Made by a program: the position numbers and the translations under genes. Of a stretch of DNA of 14,666 nt, positions 7,901-14,268 are shown in pieces. The notes under the pieces were generated by a model. The model was not told where the DNA came from and did no database searches. It was given only the letters and a program-made list of their open reading frames with translations. The number at the start of each line of letters is the position of its first letter. Within the stretch, counting starts at the first letter, position 1. The stretch is from Bacillota bacterium (lineage in GTDB: Bacteria; Bacillota; Tb-RUG-66): positions 1 to 14,666 of the forward strand of contig JAEEYS010000190.1 of NCBI GenBank assembly GCA_016288255.1, read 5' to 3'.

Positions 7901-8333
7901 ACAAATAGAAGAAAAAATACGAGAAAAATTGAAACTGAAAGGGCTGGCGGTAAAAGACATAGAAATTTTGTATCGGCTGGATAAAAATCTAAAGGAATCC
8001 GGTAAATCGAAAGTGATGGATGTAAGTATCAAAAACGGGCAGGTAGACGAAAAATCCAAAGCGGTTTCCGAAGAAGAATTCCAAATGATAATGCGGCATA
8101 CAAAGAAACTTTTGGTGGAATCGGGACAAAATATTTATGAAGGAAATATACGGATAGAGCCTTATCGAAAAAACAGAAAGACCGGGTGCGATTATTGTCT
8201 TTATAAAGAGGTCTGCATGTTTGAATTTCAGTTTGAAGATACTTCCTGCTATAAAGATTTAAAAGAGATGGGAAAAGAAGAAATGCTGCAGAAAATGGCG
8301 GAAGAAAAGGGAAAGGAGAAGCGAAATGAGTAA
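4935..8333 (+). CDS. addB: AddB, helicase-nuclease subunit with Fe-S cluster
   Basis: Subunit of AddAB, which resects double-strand DNA ends and loads recombination at Chi. 1132 residues from GTG 4935, placed nine bases after GGGAGG (4920-4925); the TTG at 4926 would abut the ribosome site and is unlikely. Family marks: LYLVPEQFTLEAERG near the N-terminus, VDVLSFSRLADRVF, and a C-terminal RecB-type nuclease with GIIDRIDAY, TDYKSG (Asp927, Lys929) and GLDMQLIVYL. The iron-sulfur cysteines are complete: Cys767 (SYISCPFGHF) and Cys1085/1088/1094 (CDYCLYKEVC), with the same +3/+6 spacing as in B. subtilis. Oddity: where relatives carry a Walker A (GRxGSGKS), this protein reads CKNEAVKS (residues 8-15), keeping Lys-Ser but no glycine. 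It overlaps addA by eight bases. Length is close to the usual 1,150-1,170. Confidence 0.96.
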   Translation: MALYPILCKNEAVKSAYLKEKVRELIENDQIDSVLYLVPEQFTLEAERGLVESMPPGILKVDVLSFSRLADRVFSEVGGLTKIVIDGEGKNMALRQSMKKLRQDLTVYQRSSKENGFLEKMLASISQFKMNCITPRMLVSVTDTVEDPILKEKCTDIALIYEEYDQYLEGKYLDSDDYFEELIHMISEADFIRRSAVVMDGFDILTEQMKLLIDALMKNAVDFYITVTLDQDQKYDREGLFLIPKENLNDLENMAYLAHVPVHTVDLNRKANQKGQNRKKPDDLIHLEQEFFTARPKAYRKEPKHFKIFPALKEEEEVRMVASRMVWFMKERGLRWREMAVVAGNMESYEKLIRRIFSEYEIPVFLDAKRQVSTSPVIRLIFSVLDIIQKNFSYEAVFQYLKTGFGALTREETEVLENYAFRYGIKGYHWKKEFTRGEEGNLPLLNEYRKQVIEPLKEFKEAMEKSHDGRAYTEQLYLFLEKISVRAKLEKWIDQLREEGHLEIANEMAQIWNIVMKTFDQIVEIFGEEEMELSEYRKVLEAGFSAAEVGMIPTTVDQVMVGDLSRTKLEEVKVLFLIGFTDGAVPKITTDEEIFTDTEKEALKDAGIDLKMGLEYRLKLEQLNLYLMLLKATNHLYVSYPVSDVGGKSYRPSIYVDRLKQLFPAAASFGVLGEDRFELKAVQKKPAFENLTKAIKDYSRGEPLEGKWLFVLKYFLEDEEFKEKTRAMLRFLYHKNQENFLGNERSKALYGKELTSSITRMESYISCPFGHFIRYGIQPEEWKEYSIQGADAGRFLHKIMELFFRKVSLQKLDDALLTEEEVKKLVEEIAEEVMEREKSELFLSSPRNYYLTKKLVRLGTKSIMVLLEQLRAGDFKPLDFEAKFGKGDKFPPVTVTLKSGEKIAIKGIIDRIDAYEEEDTLYLKMTDYKSGQKELDFSDLYYGLDMQLIVYLNAALGKENLTKKKTKPAGIFYFKLDNPVIESEEDFKEQIEEKIREKLKLKGLAVKDIEILYRLDKNLKESGKSKVMDVSIKNGQVDEKSKAVSEEEFQMIMRHTKKLLVESGQNIYEGNIRIEPYRKNRKTGCDYCLYKEVCMFEFQFEDTSCYKDLKEMGKEEMLQKMAEEKGKEKRNE

Positions 8334-11300
8334 TACATGGACCAAAGAACAATCTGATGCGATCCGTTTACGGCATACTGGGCTTTTGGTTTCCGCTTCT
8401 GCCGGTTCCGGTAAAACCGCTGTTTTGGTAGAGAGGATCTTAGAGCTGATGTTAAAGGATCGGGTGGAAATAAACCGGATGCTGATCGTTACGTTTACCA
8501 ACGGAGCGGCGATGGAAATGCGAAACAGGATCAGAGAAGCGATTTATCAAAAGCTGCGGGTGATCGAAGAAGAAACAAAGGAAGCGCCTTTTTCTCCGGA
8601 ACAAATGAAAGAAGAAACTTATTTAAGGCGGCAGCTTACATTGTTAAATCAGTCCTATATCTCCACGATCCATGCGTTTTGTCTGGGCTTGATCAGGCAG
8701 AACTTCCAAAAGCTGAACCTGGATCCTTTGTTCCGTATGGGAAACGAAGGGGAATTGAGCATTTTGCGGGAAGAAGCCTTGGAAGAAGTGCTGGAAACCG
8801 CTTATGACCAAGGAGACGCCGCTTTTTTGGATTTGGCGGACACTTACGGAGGCAATAAAACAGACAAAAGTCTGGGTGATATGATCCTGCGGATCTATGG
8901 AGCCATTCAGGGACAGGTGGAACCTTACGCATGGCTGGATGAAAAAGCAAGTTATTTTGATACGGAGGGAAAAGACGACCAAGATTTTGCAGAGCACATT
9001 TGGATGAAAACTTTGACGAAGCAGTGCAAAGTAGACCTGACTCTTTTTTTGACGCTGCTGGAAGAAGCGATCGAAAAGTGCAACTTACCGGGAGGCCCTA
9101 TAGAATATTTATCTACTTTGGAAGAAGAAAAAGATTTTATGGAAAGGCTTTTGCTGGAAGAGGATGAAAAGGACCTGTTAGACCAAGTGACTGTATATTC
9201 TTTTCCAAGTCTGAACCGAGCCGGAAAAGAAGTGAATCCGGATCTGAAAAAAGAAGTACAAGATATAAGAAATACGATTAAAAAAAGTTTTAAAGGATAC
9301 CAGCAGACTTTTGATTACAAGAAAGTCCATAAAAGTCGGGAAGATCTGCGTTATTTATATCCGATGATCGCAAGTTTAGTCAGCTTGGTAAAGGGCTTTT
9401 ATGTTGCCTATCAGAACAAGAAACTGGAAAAGAATGTTTTGGATTTCAATGATCTGGAACACTTTGCTTACCGGTTGTTGAAAGAGGAAGCGGTAAGCCG
9501 GAAGTATAAGGAGCAGTTTCAATATATTTTTGTGGATGAGTATCAGGACACCAATTTACTGCAGGAAGCCATTATAGAAAAAATCAAGAGAGATGACAAT
9601 CTTTTTATGGTGGGAGACGTAAAACAGAGTATTTATAGCTTCCGTTCGGCAGAACCCTCTTTGTTCCTGAAAAAATTCCATACTTACGCGCCTTTGGAAC
9701 AAAAGACAAAGGAAACAAAGATCAACTTGAATCATAATTTTAGAAGCGGAAAAAATGTGATCTCTTTTGTCAATTTGATCTTTTCCGAGATGATGACGGA
9801 GGGGGTCAGCGGGATCGATTATGAAAAAGACGCGATGTTAAAGGCCGGCAGGGAAAAAATAGAGATGGAACATCCGAAGACGGAGCTTTGTGTTTTGGAA
9901 ACGGGAACAGATGCAGAAAATGGAGAAGAATATCAAAGCGGTATCGAAAAAGAAGCCTTTTTTATGGTGTCGAAGATCAAAGAGCTTCTGAGAGAAAAAA
10001 TTTATGATGAAAAGGAAAAAATGTGGCGCGCTGTCACTTATAGAGACATTGTGATCCTTCTGCGCAGCGTAAAAGATTACAGCGATGTTTTGGAAAAGAT
10101 GCTGGCAAAGGAAGCGATCCCCGTATTTACGGATAAAAGCGGCGGCTATTTGTCTTCGATCGAGATCGGCATATTTTTGAACTTATTGAAAATCATCGAT
10201 AACAGACGACAGGATATCCCGCTTTTAAGCGTCATGCGCTCGCCTATGTTTCAGTTTCGGGCGGAGGATTTTGCGGCCATACGGCAAGAGGGGGAAGGAA
10301 AGACCTTTTATGATGCTTTGCTTTTCTATACAGAGAATGCGGAAGGTTTCTTAAAAGAAAAATGCCAGGACTTTTTGGAACAGATCAGTCGGTATCAGGA
10401 GATCAGCCGATATGAAGCGCTGGAAACTTTTTTGTGGCGGCTCATGGAGGAAACGGGGTACTATGACATTATGGGCGCTTTCCAAGACGGCGGCAAAAGA
10501 CAGGCCAATTTGCTGTTTTTATTGCATCAAGCAGCAGAGTTTGAAAACACATCGACGCAAGGTCTTTTCCATTTTATTCGGTATTTGGAAAATACGGAAA
10601 AGAACGGGCAGGAAGGGATATCCCCAAAAGAATTATCGGAAGAAGACAATGTGGTCAGGATCATGACCATCCACAAAAGCAAAGGACTGCAGTTTCCTAT
10701 CGTTCTTTTGGGCGGAACGGGAAAGAAGCTCAATCTGACAGACACCAAAGGGAATCTGCTGCTTCACAAAAGGCTGGGATTTGGGCCGGAATATATCAAC
10801 GATAAGCTGCGCGTAAAACGGGACAGCATTGGCAAGAAAGCGATCCGGTATCAGATTCGTCTGGAAAACATAGCGGAAGAGCTCCGCCTGTTATATGTTG
10901 CTATGACACGGGCCGAGTCGAAAATTGTGATCACGGGCGCTGTAAAAGAGCTGGAAAAATCACTCAAAAAATGGAACCAAAGGATTTGTGATTACAGAAT
11001 TTTTAACGCTTCTTGTTATTTGGACCTGATTTGTCCTCCCGTATTCCAGGAATCAAAAAGAAAAATCAGGGAAAAAGGGATTTATGAAACAAGTCACGCA
11101 AAAGTAGAAATAAAAAATTATTATGAAGATCGTCGGGAAGGATCGGAAGAAACAAGAATGGCAGAAGAGCAATTTTATGCTGCCATCGAGATAAAACTAA
11201 AACAGATCTCTTTTGAGGAAGAGTGTCCGAAAGAGGTGCAAACATTAGCAAAAGATTACCCTTACCCGGATGCGGCCAATATTCCTTCCAAGGTATCGGT

Positions 11301-11922
11301 GACCGGATTGAAGCGGATAAAAAATGACCAAAATCGCTTTATTTTGATGAATCAGGAAACCATTACAGAGCGGCCGAAGTTTATGACAGACAAGCTGGGT
11401 CTGTTCCATGCGGAGATGGGAACGGTTTTGCACAGGGCCCTGCAATTTATGGATTTTAACAGAGTGGAAGAGGAAGAAGAGATCAAAAAACAGATCAGAG
11501 AAATGACGGAAAAGGAACTTTTGACTCCTTTGATGGAAGAAGAGATCTTAAAAAGATATGTTCCGAATTTGCTTTCTTTTTATCAAAGCACCATAGGAAA
11601 ACGGATGATACAGGCAAAAAAAGTCTACCGGGAAGCCGGCTTTAATTTAAAGCTGCCTGTTTGTGAAGTGTTTCCCGAAATCATCTGCCCCAAAGAAGAA
11701 TATTTTTTGGTACAAGGGATCATTGACTGCTATTTTGAGGAAGAGGGAGCTTATGTGCTGCTAGACTATAAAAGCGGCTATGTGCTGAAAGGCAGAAAGG
11801 TAAAAGAGGAATATCGGGCGCAAATCAAAATGTATGAAAAAGCATTGGAGGCGCTGACCAAAAAAAAGGTCAAGGAATCTTATATTTATGCGATTGACAC
11901 CAATACATTTTATAAGATTTAA
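8326..11922 (+). CDS. addA: AddA, motor and nuclease subunit of AddAB
   Basis: The 3'-5' UvrD-like helicase and nuclease partner of AddB, 1198 residues (usual about 1,200-1,240). Helicase motifs in order: Q motif Gln9, Walker A SASAGSGKT (23-31, Lys30), TFTNGAAMEMRNRI, STIHAFC, Walker B FVDEYQDTN with Asp404/Glu405, GDVKQSIYSFR from 430, NHNFRSG with Arg473, RIMTIHKSKG (778-787), and LLYVAMTRA with Arg862. The C-terminal nuclease has MGTVLHRAL (His1036), QGIID (Asp1134) and LDYKSG (Asp1147, Lys1149), and appears active. ATG 8326 lies seven bases after AAAGGAG (8312-8318), within the end of addB, so the two subunits should be made together. A terminator follows eight bases after the stop. No residue is missing that would suggest a defect. 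Confidence 0.98.
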   Translation: MSNTWTKEQSDAIRLRHTGLLVSASAGSGKTAVLVERILELMLKDRVEINRMLIVTFTNGAAMEMRNRIREAIYQKLRVIEEETKEAPFSPEQMKEETYLRRQLTLLNQSYISTIHAFCLGLIRQNFQKLNLDPLFRMGNEGELSILREEALEEVLETAYDQGDAAFLDLADTYGGNKTDKSLGDMILRIYGAIQGQVEPYAWLDEKASYFDTEGKDDQDFAEHIWMKTLTKQCKVDLTLFLTLLEEAIEKCNLPGGPIEYLSTLEEEKDFMERLLLEEDEKDLLDQVTVYSFPSLNRAGKEVNPDLKKEVQDIRNTIKKSFKGYQQTFDYKKVHKSREDLRYLYPMIASLVSLVKGFYVAYQNKKLEKNVLDFNDLEHFAYRLLKEEAVSRKYKEQFQYIFVDEYQDTNLLQEAIIEKIKRDDNLFMVGDVKQSIYSFRSAEPSLFLKKFHTYAPLEQKTKETKINLNHNFRSGKNVISFVNLIFSEMMTEGVSGIDYEKDAMLKAGREKIEMEHPKTELCVLETGTDAENGEEYQSGIEKEAFFMVSKIKELLREKIYDEKEKMWRAVTYRDIVILLRSVKDYSDVLEKMLAKEAIPVFTDKSGGYLSSIEIGIFLNLLKIIDNRRQDIPLLSVMRSPMFQFRAEDFAAIRQEGEGKTFYDALLFYTENAEGFLKEKCQDFLEQISRYQEISRYEALETFLWRLMEETGYYDIMGAFQDGGKRQANLLFLLHQAAEFENTSTQGLFHFIRYLENTEKNGQEGISPKELSEEDNVVRIMTIHKSKGLQFPIVLLGGTGKKLNLTDTKGNLLLHKRLGFGPEYINDKLRVKRDSIGKKAIRYQIRLENIAEELRLLYVAMTRAESKIVITGAVKELEKSLKKWNQRICDYRIFNASCYLDLICPPVFQESKRKIREKGIYETSHAKVEIKNYYEDRREGSEETRMAEEQFYAAIEIKLKQISFEEECPKEVQTLAKDYPYPDAANIPSKVSVTGLKRIKNDQNRFILMNQETITERPKFMTDKLGLFHAEMGTVLHRALQFMDFNRVEEEEEIKKQIREMTEKELLTPLMEEEILKRYVPNLLSFYQSTIGKRMIQAKKVYREAGFNLKLPVCEVFPEIICPKEEYFLVQGIIDCYFEEEGAYVLLDYKSGYVLKGRKVKEEYRAQIKMYEKALEALTKKKVKESYIYAIDTNTFYKI

Positions 11923-11929
11923 GAGAATA

Positions 11930-11963
11930 AAAAAAGATTTTGGAAGATTCCAAAATCTTTTTT
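11930..11963. terminator. Bidirectional terminator between addA and the XRE gene
   Basis: A 15-bp stem (11930-11944 with 11949-11963) around an AGAT loop, A-rich on one side and T-rich on the other. Both strands therefore read as hairpin plus T tract. It can stop addA on + and the XRE gene on -. Confidence 0.88.
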
Positions 11964-11985
11964 ATTTTATTAGTTGATAAAAATA

Positions 11986-12501
11986 TTATGCGTTGTCTTT
12001 ATTGTTGTTTATTATTTTTGTAAATGCGAGAATGTCATTTAATGCTTCAAAAGGAAGCAGAGAAAGCAGCTCATCTTCTGCCAGGGTATTGATATATTTG
12101 ATATATTGATATACTGCATAGGATCTGATATCGCGTTTTTCACTTTCTGCCCGCAGGGTATATTCCTCCATAATATGACGGATCACATCATCTTTTGAAT
12201 TTTGGATAAAATCCGCCTCTGTTTCTCTTACGGCAGAGCCGGAAGACCCGTTTTCAGCAGGGGAGAACTGTTTTATTTTGGAACGCGGGTAGATCCCGGT
12301 TTCTTCTCCCGTAAGGAGCCATTCCATACTGACATTGCAAATATTGGCCAGGTCCTGTAAAATTTCAGCTTTGGGAATACGTCCGTTCACATAGTTGGTA
12401 ATAGAATTTTTAGATAGATTCAATTTTTCTACTACTTCTTTCTGGGTATAGCCAGCTTTTTTAATAGATTTTTTTAATCTCAATCCGAAACCTTGATTCA
12501 T
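11986..12501 (-). CDS. XRE/CI-like helix-turn-helix repressor
   Basis: 171 residues. Residues about 7-62 form a Cro/CI-type HTH domain: TQKEVVEKLNLSKNSITNYV supplies the two DNA-contacting helices, followed by GRIPKAEILQDLANICNVSMEWLLTG, the usual close of such domains in phage-type repressors. Residues about 75-110 are polar and probably flexible. The C-terminal part (about 110-171) is helical and may dimerise or sense. There is no CI-type Ala-Gly cleavage site with a peptidase domain. ATG 12501 has AAAGGGTG five bases upstream. It is transcribed away from the small HTH gene at 12780, and a palindrome lies within 40-50 bases of its start, so self-regulation is likely. Target genes cannot be told from the sequence. 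It may be a domesticated remnant of a mobile element or a resident regulator. Confidence 0.85.
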   Translation of the reverse strand: MNQGFGLRLKKSIKKAGYTQKEVVEKLNLSKNSITNYVNGRIPKAEILQDLANICNVSMEWLLTGEETGIYPRSKIKQFSPAENGSSGSAVRETEADFIQNSKDDVIRHIMEEYTLRAESEKRDIRSYAVYQYIKYINTLAEDELLSLLPFEALNDILAFTKIINNNKDNA

Positions 12502-12539
12502 AACAACACCCTTTCACACAATAATAGGAAGAAACAGCG

Positions 12540-12551
12540 CAATAATTATTG
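12540..12551. promoter_or_regulatory. Candidate operator: perfect 12-bp palindrome
   Basis: CAATAATTATTG is its own reverse complement and overlaps the first bases of the -35 box at 12549. A matching half, CAATAAT, begins at 12519, exactly 21 bases (two helical turns) before the one at 12540. Such spacing suits cooperative binding by an XRE dimer; the regulator is inferred. Confidence 0.5.
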
Positions 12552-12577
12552 ACATCATATAATCGTAGTATTATAAT
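12549..12577 (+). promoter_or_regulatory. Consensus sigma-A promoter toward the small HTH gene
   Basis: TTGACA (12549-12554), a 17-base spacer, then TATAAT (12572-12577): a perfect match to the housekeeping consensus. The start would be near 12584. The -10 lies in ATTATAAT (12570-12577), which is self-complementary. It also offers TATAAT on the minus strand for the XRE gene, with TTGGTA (12590-12595) upstream of it but a short 14-base spacer. Confidence 0.8.
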
Positions 12578-12583
12578 AAAAAT

Positions 12584-12779
12584 AAAAAATACCAATTTCG
12601 TGGGATGTCCTGCAGGAAGATACGGCCTGATCATCAGATACGACTTGCGTCTTAACACTAACCAGAATAAAAATAAACGAATGGAATTATTTCCACTTGG
12701 TATTTATAGTATAGCAGATTTTTTTTCACTTGTCTGTAGCATAATGTGGAAAATAAAAATCATTTGAAAGGTTGGTACA
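12584..12779 (+). other. About 196-base untranslated leader of the small HTH gene
   Basis: Stretch between the expected transcription start and ATG 12780, with no credible ORF of its own. A more GC-rich block at 12600-12655 holds the palindromes TCCTGCAGGA (12608-12617) and CTGATCATCAG (12627-12637) and a direct repeat AGATACG (12618 and 12636). The segments starting CACTTG at 12694 and 12727 are loosely similar. I see no terminator or known riboswitch fold. Confidence 0.4.
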
Positions 12780-12998
12780 ATGTTGAAAAGAAATAAAAAT
12801 GAACTAACAGAATTGGGCTTGATTGTGAAAAAGAAATTATTGGATCAGCAGATGAGTCAAACGGATTTTTGTAATAGGCTGGAAATACCGAAGAACAGGT
12901 TCAGCGAGTTACTATACGGTGTAAGACCAACCAAAAAATATAAAGAACTGATCAAAAAAGAGTTACAGATCCAAGATATAAGGGACGATGAAGTTTAG
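12780..12998 (+). CDS. Small helix-turn-helix protein, 72 residues
   Basis: Consists almost only of a Cro/CI-like HTH: LGLIVKKKLLDQQMSQTDFC (first two helices, residues about 12-31) and LEIPKNRFSELLYGVRPTKK (recognition helix and wing, about 33-52), then a short acidic tail. Gly-Val-Arg before a Lys-rich turn is typical of small HTH proteins in phages and integrative elements of Clostridia. ATG 12780 has AAAGG eight bases upstream. It faces away from the XRE gene at 11986-12501, and the pair shares a promoter region with a candidate operator. A Cro-like opponent of that repressor is a reasonable guess. No integrase, excisionase or structural phage gene is present beside it. A terminator follows about 35 bases after its stop. 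Confidence 0.78.
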   Translation: MLKRNKNELTELGLIVKKKLLDQQMSQTDFCNRLEIPKNRFSELLYGVRPTKKYKELIKKELQIQDIRDDEV

Positions 12999-13032
12999 TA
13001 AATATAAGAAGCGCAAGTCTTTGTATCTGATA

Positions 13033-13065
13033 AAAAAACCTTCCGGAGCGCCCGGAAGGTTTTTT
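13033..13065. terminator. Bidirectional terminator between the small HTH gene and gap
   Basis: A 14-bp stem: A-run plus CCTTCCGG (13033-13046) against CCGGAAGG plus T-run (13052-13065), with loop AGCGC. The A-run on one side and T-run on the other make it work for both converging genes. gap ends 15 bases beyond. Confidence 0.93.
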
Positions 13066-13080
13066 ATTTCAATATAGATT

Positions 13081-14088
13081 TTATAGGTCTTTTCCTACCA
13101 TTTTGATAACGTCGACAACTCTGTTGGAATAGCCGTATTCATTATCATACCAGGAGCAAACTTTTACCAGTCTGTCTTGGATGACCATGGTAGATAAAGT
13201 ATCTACGATGGAAGAACGGCTGTCTTTGGTGTAGTCTACAGATACGAGCGGAAGCGGAGATACGCCTAAAACGCCTTTCATTTCTCCTGCTGCGTATTCT
13301 GCGAAATATTGATTGATTTCTTCTACGGTAACATCTCTTTTTACTTCAGCAACCAAGTCTACCAAAGAAACGGTAGGAGTTGGAACTCTGAAAGCGCAGC
13401 CGTCCATTTTACCTTTCATTTCCGGAATAACTTCGCCCAATGCTTTTGCGGCGCCGGTAGTGGTCGGGATAATGGATAAAGCGGCAGCTCTTGCTCTTCT
13501 TAAATCTTTGTGTGGTTTGTCAACCAATCTTTGGTCCCCTGTATAAGCGTGGATCGTGGTCATGGAACCGCTGATGATGCCTACTTTGTCGTTCAATACT
13601 TTTACAACGGGAGCCAGACAGTTGGTAGTGCAAGAAGCGACAGAAATGATATTATGTTCTGCCGGGTTATAGATTTCGTCATTTACACCGATAACGATGG
13701 TCGCGTCGACACCTTTTCCGGGTGCGGTGATCAAAACTTTTTTAGCGCCTTGTTTTAAATGCACTTCAGCGGCTTCTCTGCCTGTGAATTTACCAGAAGC
13801 GTCGATGATGATGTCAGCACCGATTTCTTTCCAGTTTAAGTTGTTCGGATCGGATTCTCTTAAGAAAGGAATCACTTTACCATTGATGATCAAACTATCA
13901 TCTGTTGCTTCCACTGTGCCCGGATATTTTCCATAAATGGAATCGTATTCAAACAAGGGGGCATGGCTTTTTGCACCGGAAGGGCTGTTGATCGCTACGA
14001 TTTCAATACCGCAATCTTTGTCTTCCAAGATCAATTTTACTACATGTTTTCCAATTCTACCAAAACCGTTTAATGCTACTTTGATCAA
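13081..14088 (-). CDS. gap: Glyceraldehyde-3-phosphate dehydrogenase, GapB/Gap2-like
   Basis: 335 residues, the normal length; converts glyceraldehyde-3-phosphate and phosphate to 1,3-bisphosphoglycerate, or the reverse. NGFGRIG (7-13) is the nucleotide loop, ASCTTNC holds catalytic Cys153 and His180 is its partner; IIPTTTGAAKA and WYDNEYGYSNRVVD are family landmarks. The start is TTG at 14088, with AAAGGAG about eight bases upstream and no better codon in frame. At the end of the second beta strand the sequence is INSPSGAKS (33-41). NAD-specific enzymes have Asn-Asp there, so the Asp that excludes NADP is Ser35. Together with DKPHKDLRRARAA, this is closer to GapB/Gap2-type enzymes, which accept NADP; Pro192 of the NAD type is kept, so dual or NAD use remains possible. 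No pgk, tpi or cggR gene adjoins it in view, and it has its own promoter and terminator. Confidence 0.97.
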   Translation of the reverse strand: MIKVALNGFGRIGKHVVKLILEDKDCGIEIVAINSPSGAKSHAPLFEYDSIYGKYPGTVEATDDSLIINGKVIPFLRESDPNNLNWKEIGADIIIDASGKFTGREAAEVHLKQGAKKVLITAPGKGVDATIVIGVNDEIYNPAEHNIISVASCTTNCLAPVVKVLNDKVGIISGSMTTIHAYTGDQRLVDKPHKDLRRARAAALSIIPTTTGAAKALGEVIPEMKGKMDGCAFRVPTPTVSLVDLVAEVKRDVTVEEINQYFAEYAAGEMKGVLGVSPLPLVSVDYTKDSRSSIVDTLSTMVIQDRLVKVCSWYDNEYGYSNRVVDVIKMVGKDL

Positions 14089-14109
14089 TTTTCTCTCTCC
14101 TTTATCAGG

Positions 14110-14123
14110 CCGGGGAGTCCCGG
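14110..14123 (-). other. GC hairpin at the expected 5' end of the gap mRNA
   Basis: CCGGG and CCCGG form a five-base stem around a four-base loop, centred near the predicted transcription start (about 14120). It may lie at or just inside the 5' end. Such hairpins can protect abundant mRNAs; that role is inferred. Confidence 0.45.
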
Positions 14124-14126
14124 TTT

Positions 14127-14132
14127 ATTATA
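14127..14132 (-). promoter_or_regulatory. Probable -10 box of the gap promoter
   Basis: TATAAT on the minus strand, 38 bases upstream of the TTG start. No good -35 is found at 16-18 bases (ATCATT at 14150-14155 is the best placed), so an activator or alternative contacts may be needed. Confidence 0.5.
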
Positions 14133-14155
14133 GTTAATCTTTATAAATAAATGAT

Positions 14156-14176
14156 AAAGCATAAAAGCTATGCTTT
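14156..14176. repeat. Palindrome just upstream of the gap promoter
   Basis: AAAGCATA (14156-14163) and TATGCTTT (14169-14176) are exact inverted copies five bases apart. It borders the -35 region of the gap promoter. It could be a regulator site for gap or a second, weaker hairpin of the trpS 3' end. It does not match the Rex or catabolite-repression consensus as I know them. Confidence 0.4.
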
Positions 14177-14182
14177 AAAATG

Positions 14183-14224
14183 AAAAATCGATGCAAACCC
14201 GCTTTGATCGGGAGCAAAGCAGGG
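14183..14224 (-). terminator. Probable trpS terminator
   Basis: On the minus strand CCC-GCTTTG arms pair over nine bases (14215-14224 with 14198-14206, one bulged base) around an eight-base loop. An interrupted T tract down to 14183 follows. It lies 45 bases after the trpS stop. The imperfect T run makes partial read-through into gap possible. Confidence 0.6.
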
Positions 14225-14268
14225 AAAAACTCACTCTGCCTGCCTTACAAATCAAACCGGTGAGATGC

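Noticed and set aside
12549..12767. 72-codon + strand frame between the two HTH genes
   Set aside because: It begins inside the promoter -35 box, before any transcript would start, and has no ribosome site or domain character.
11986..12998. Intact prophage or integrative element
   Set aside because: Only two HTH genes are present, between core genes. There is no integrase, no attachment repeat and no structural gene.
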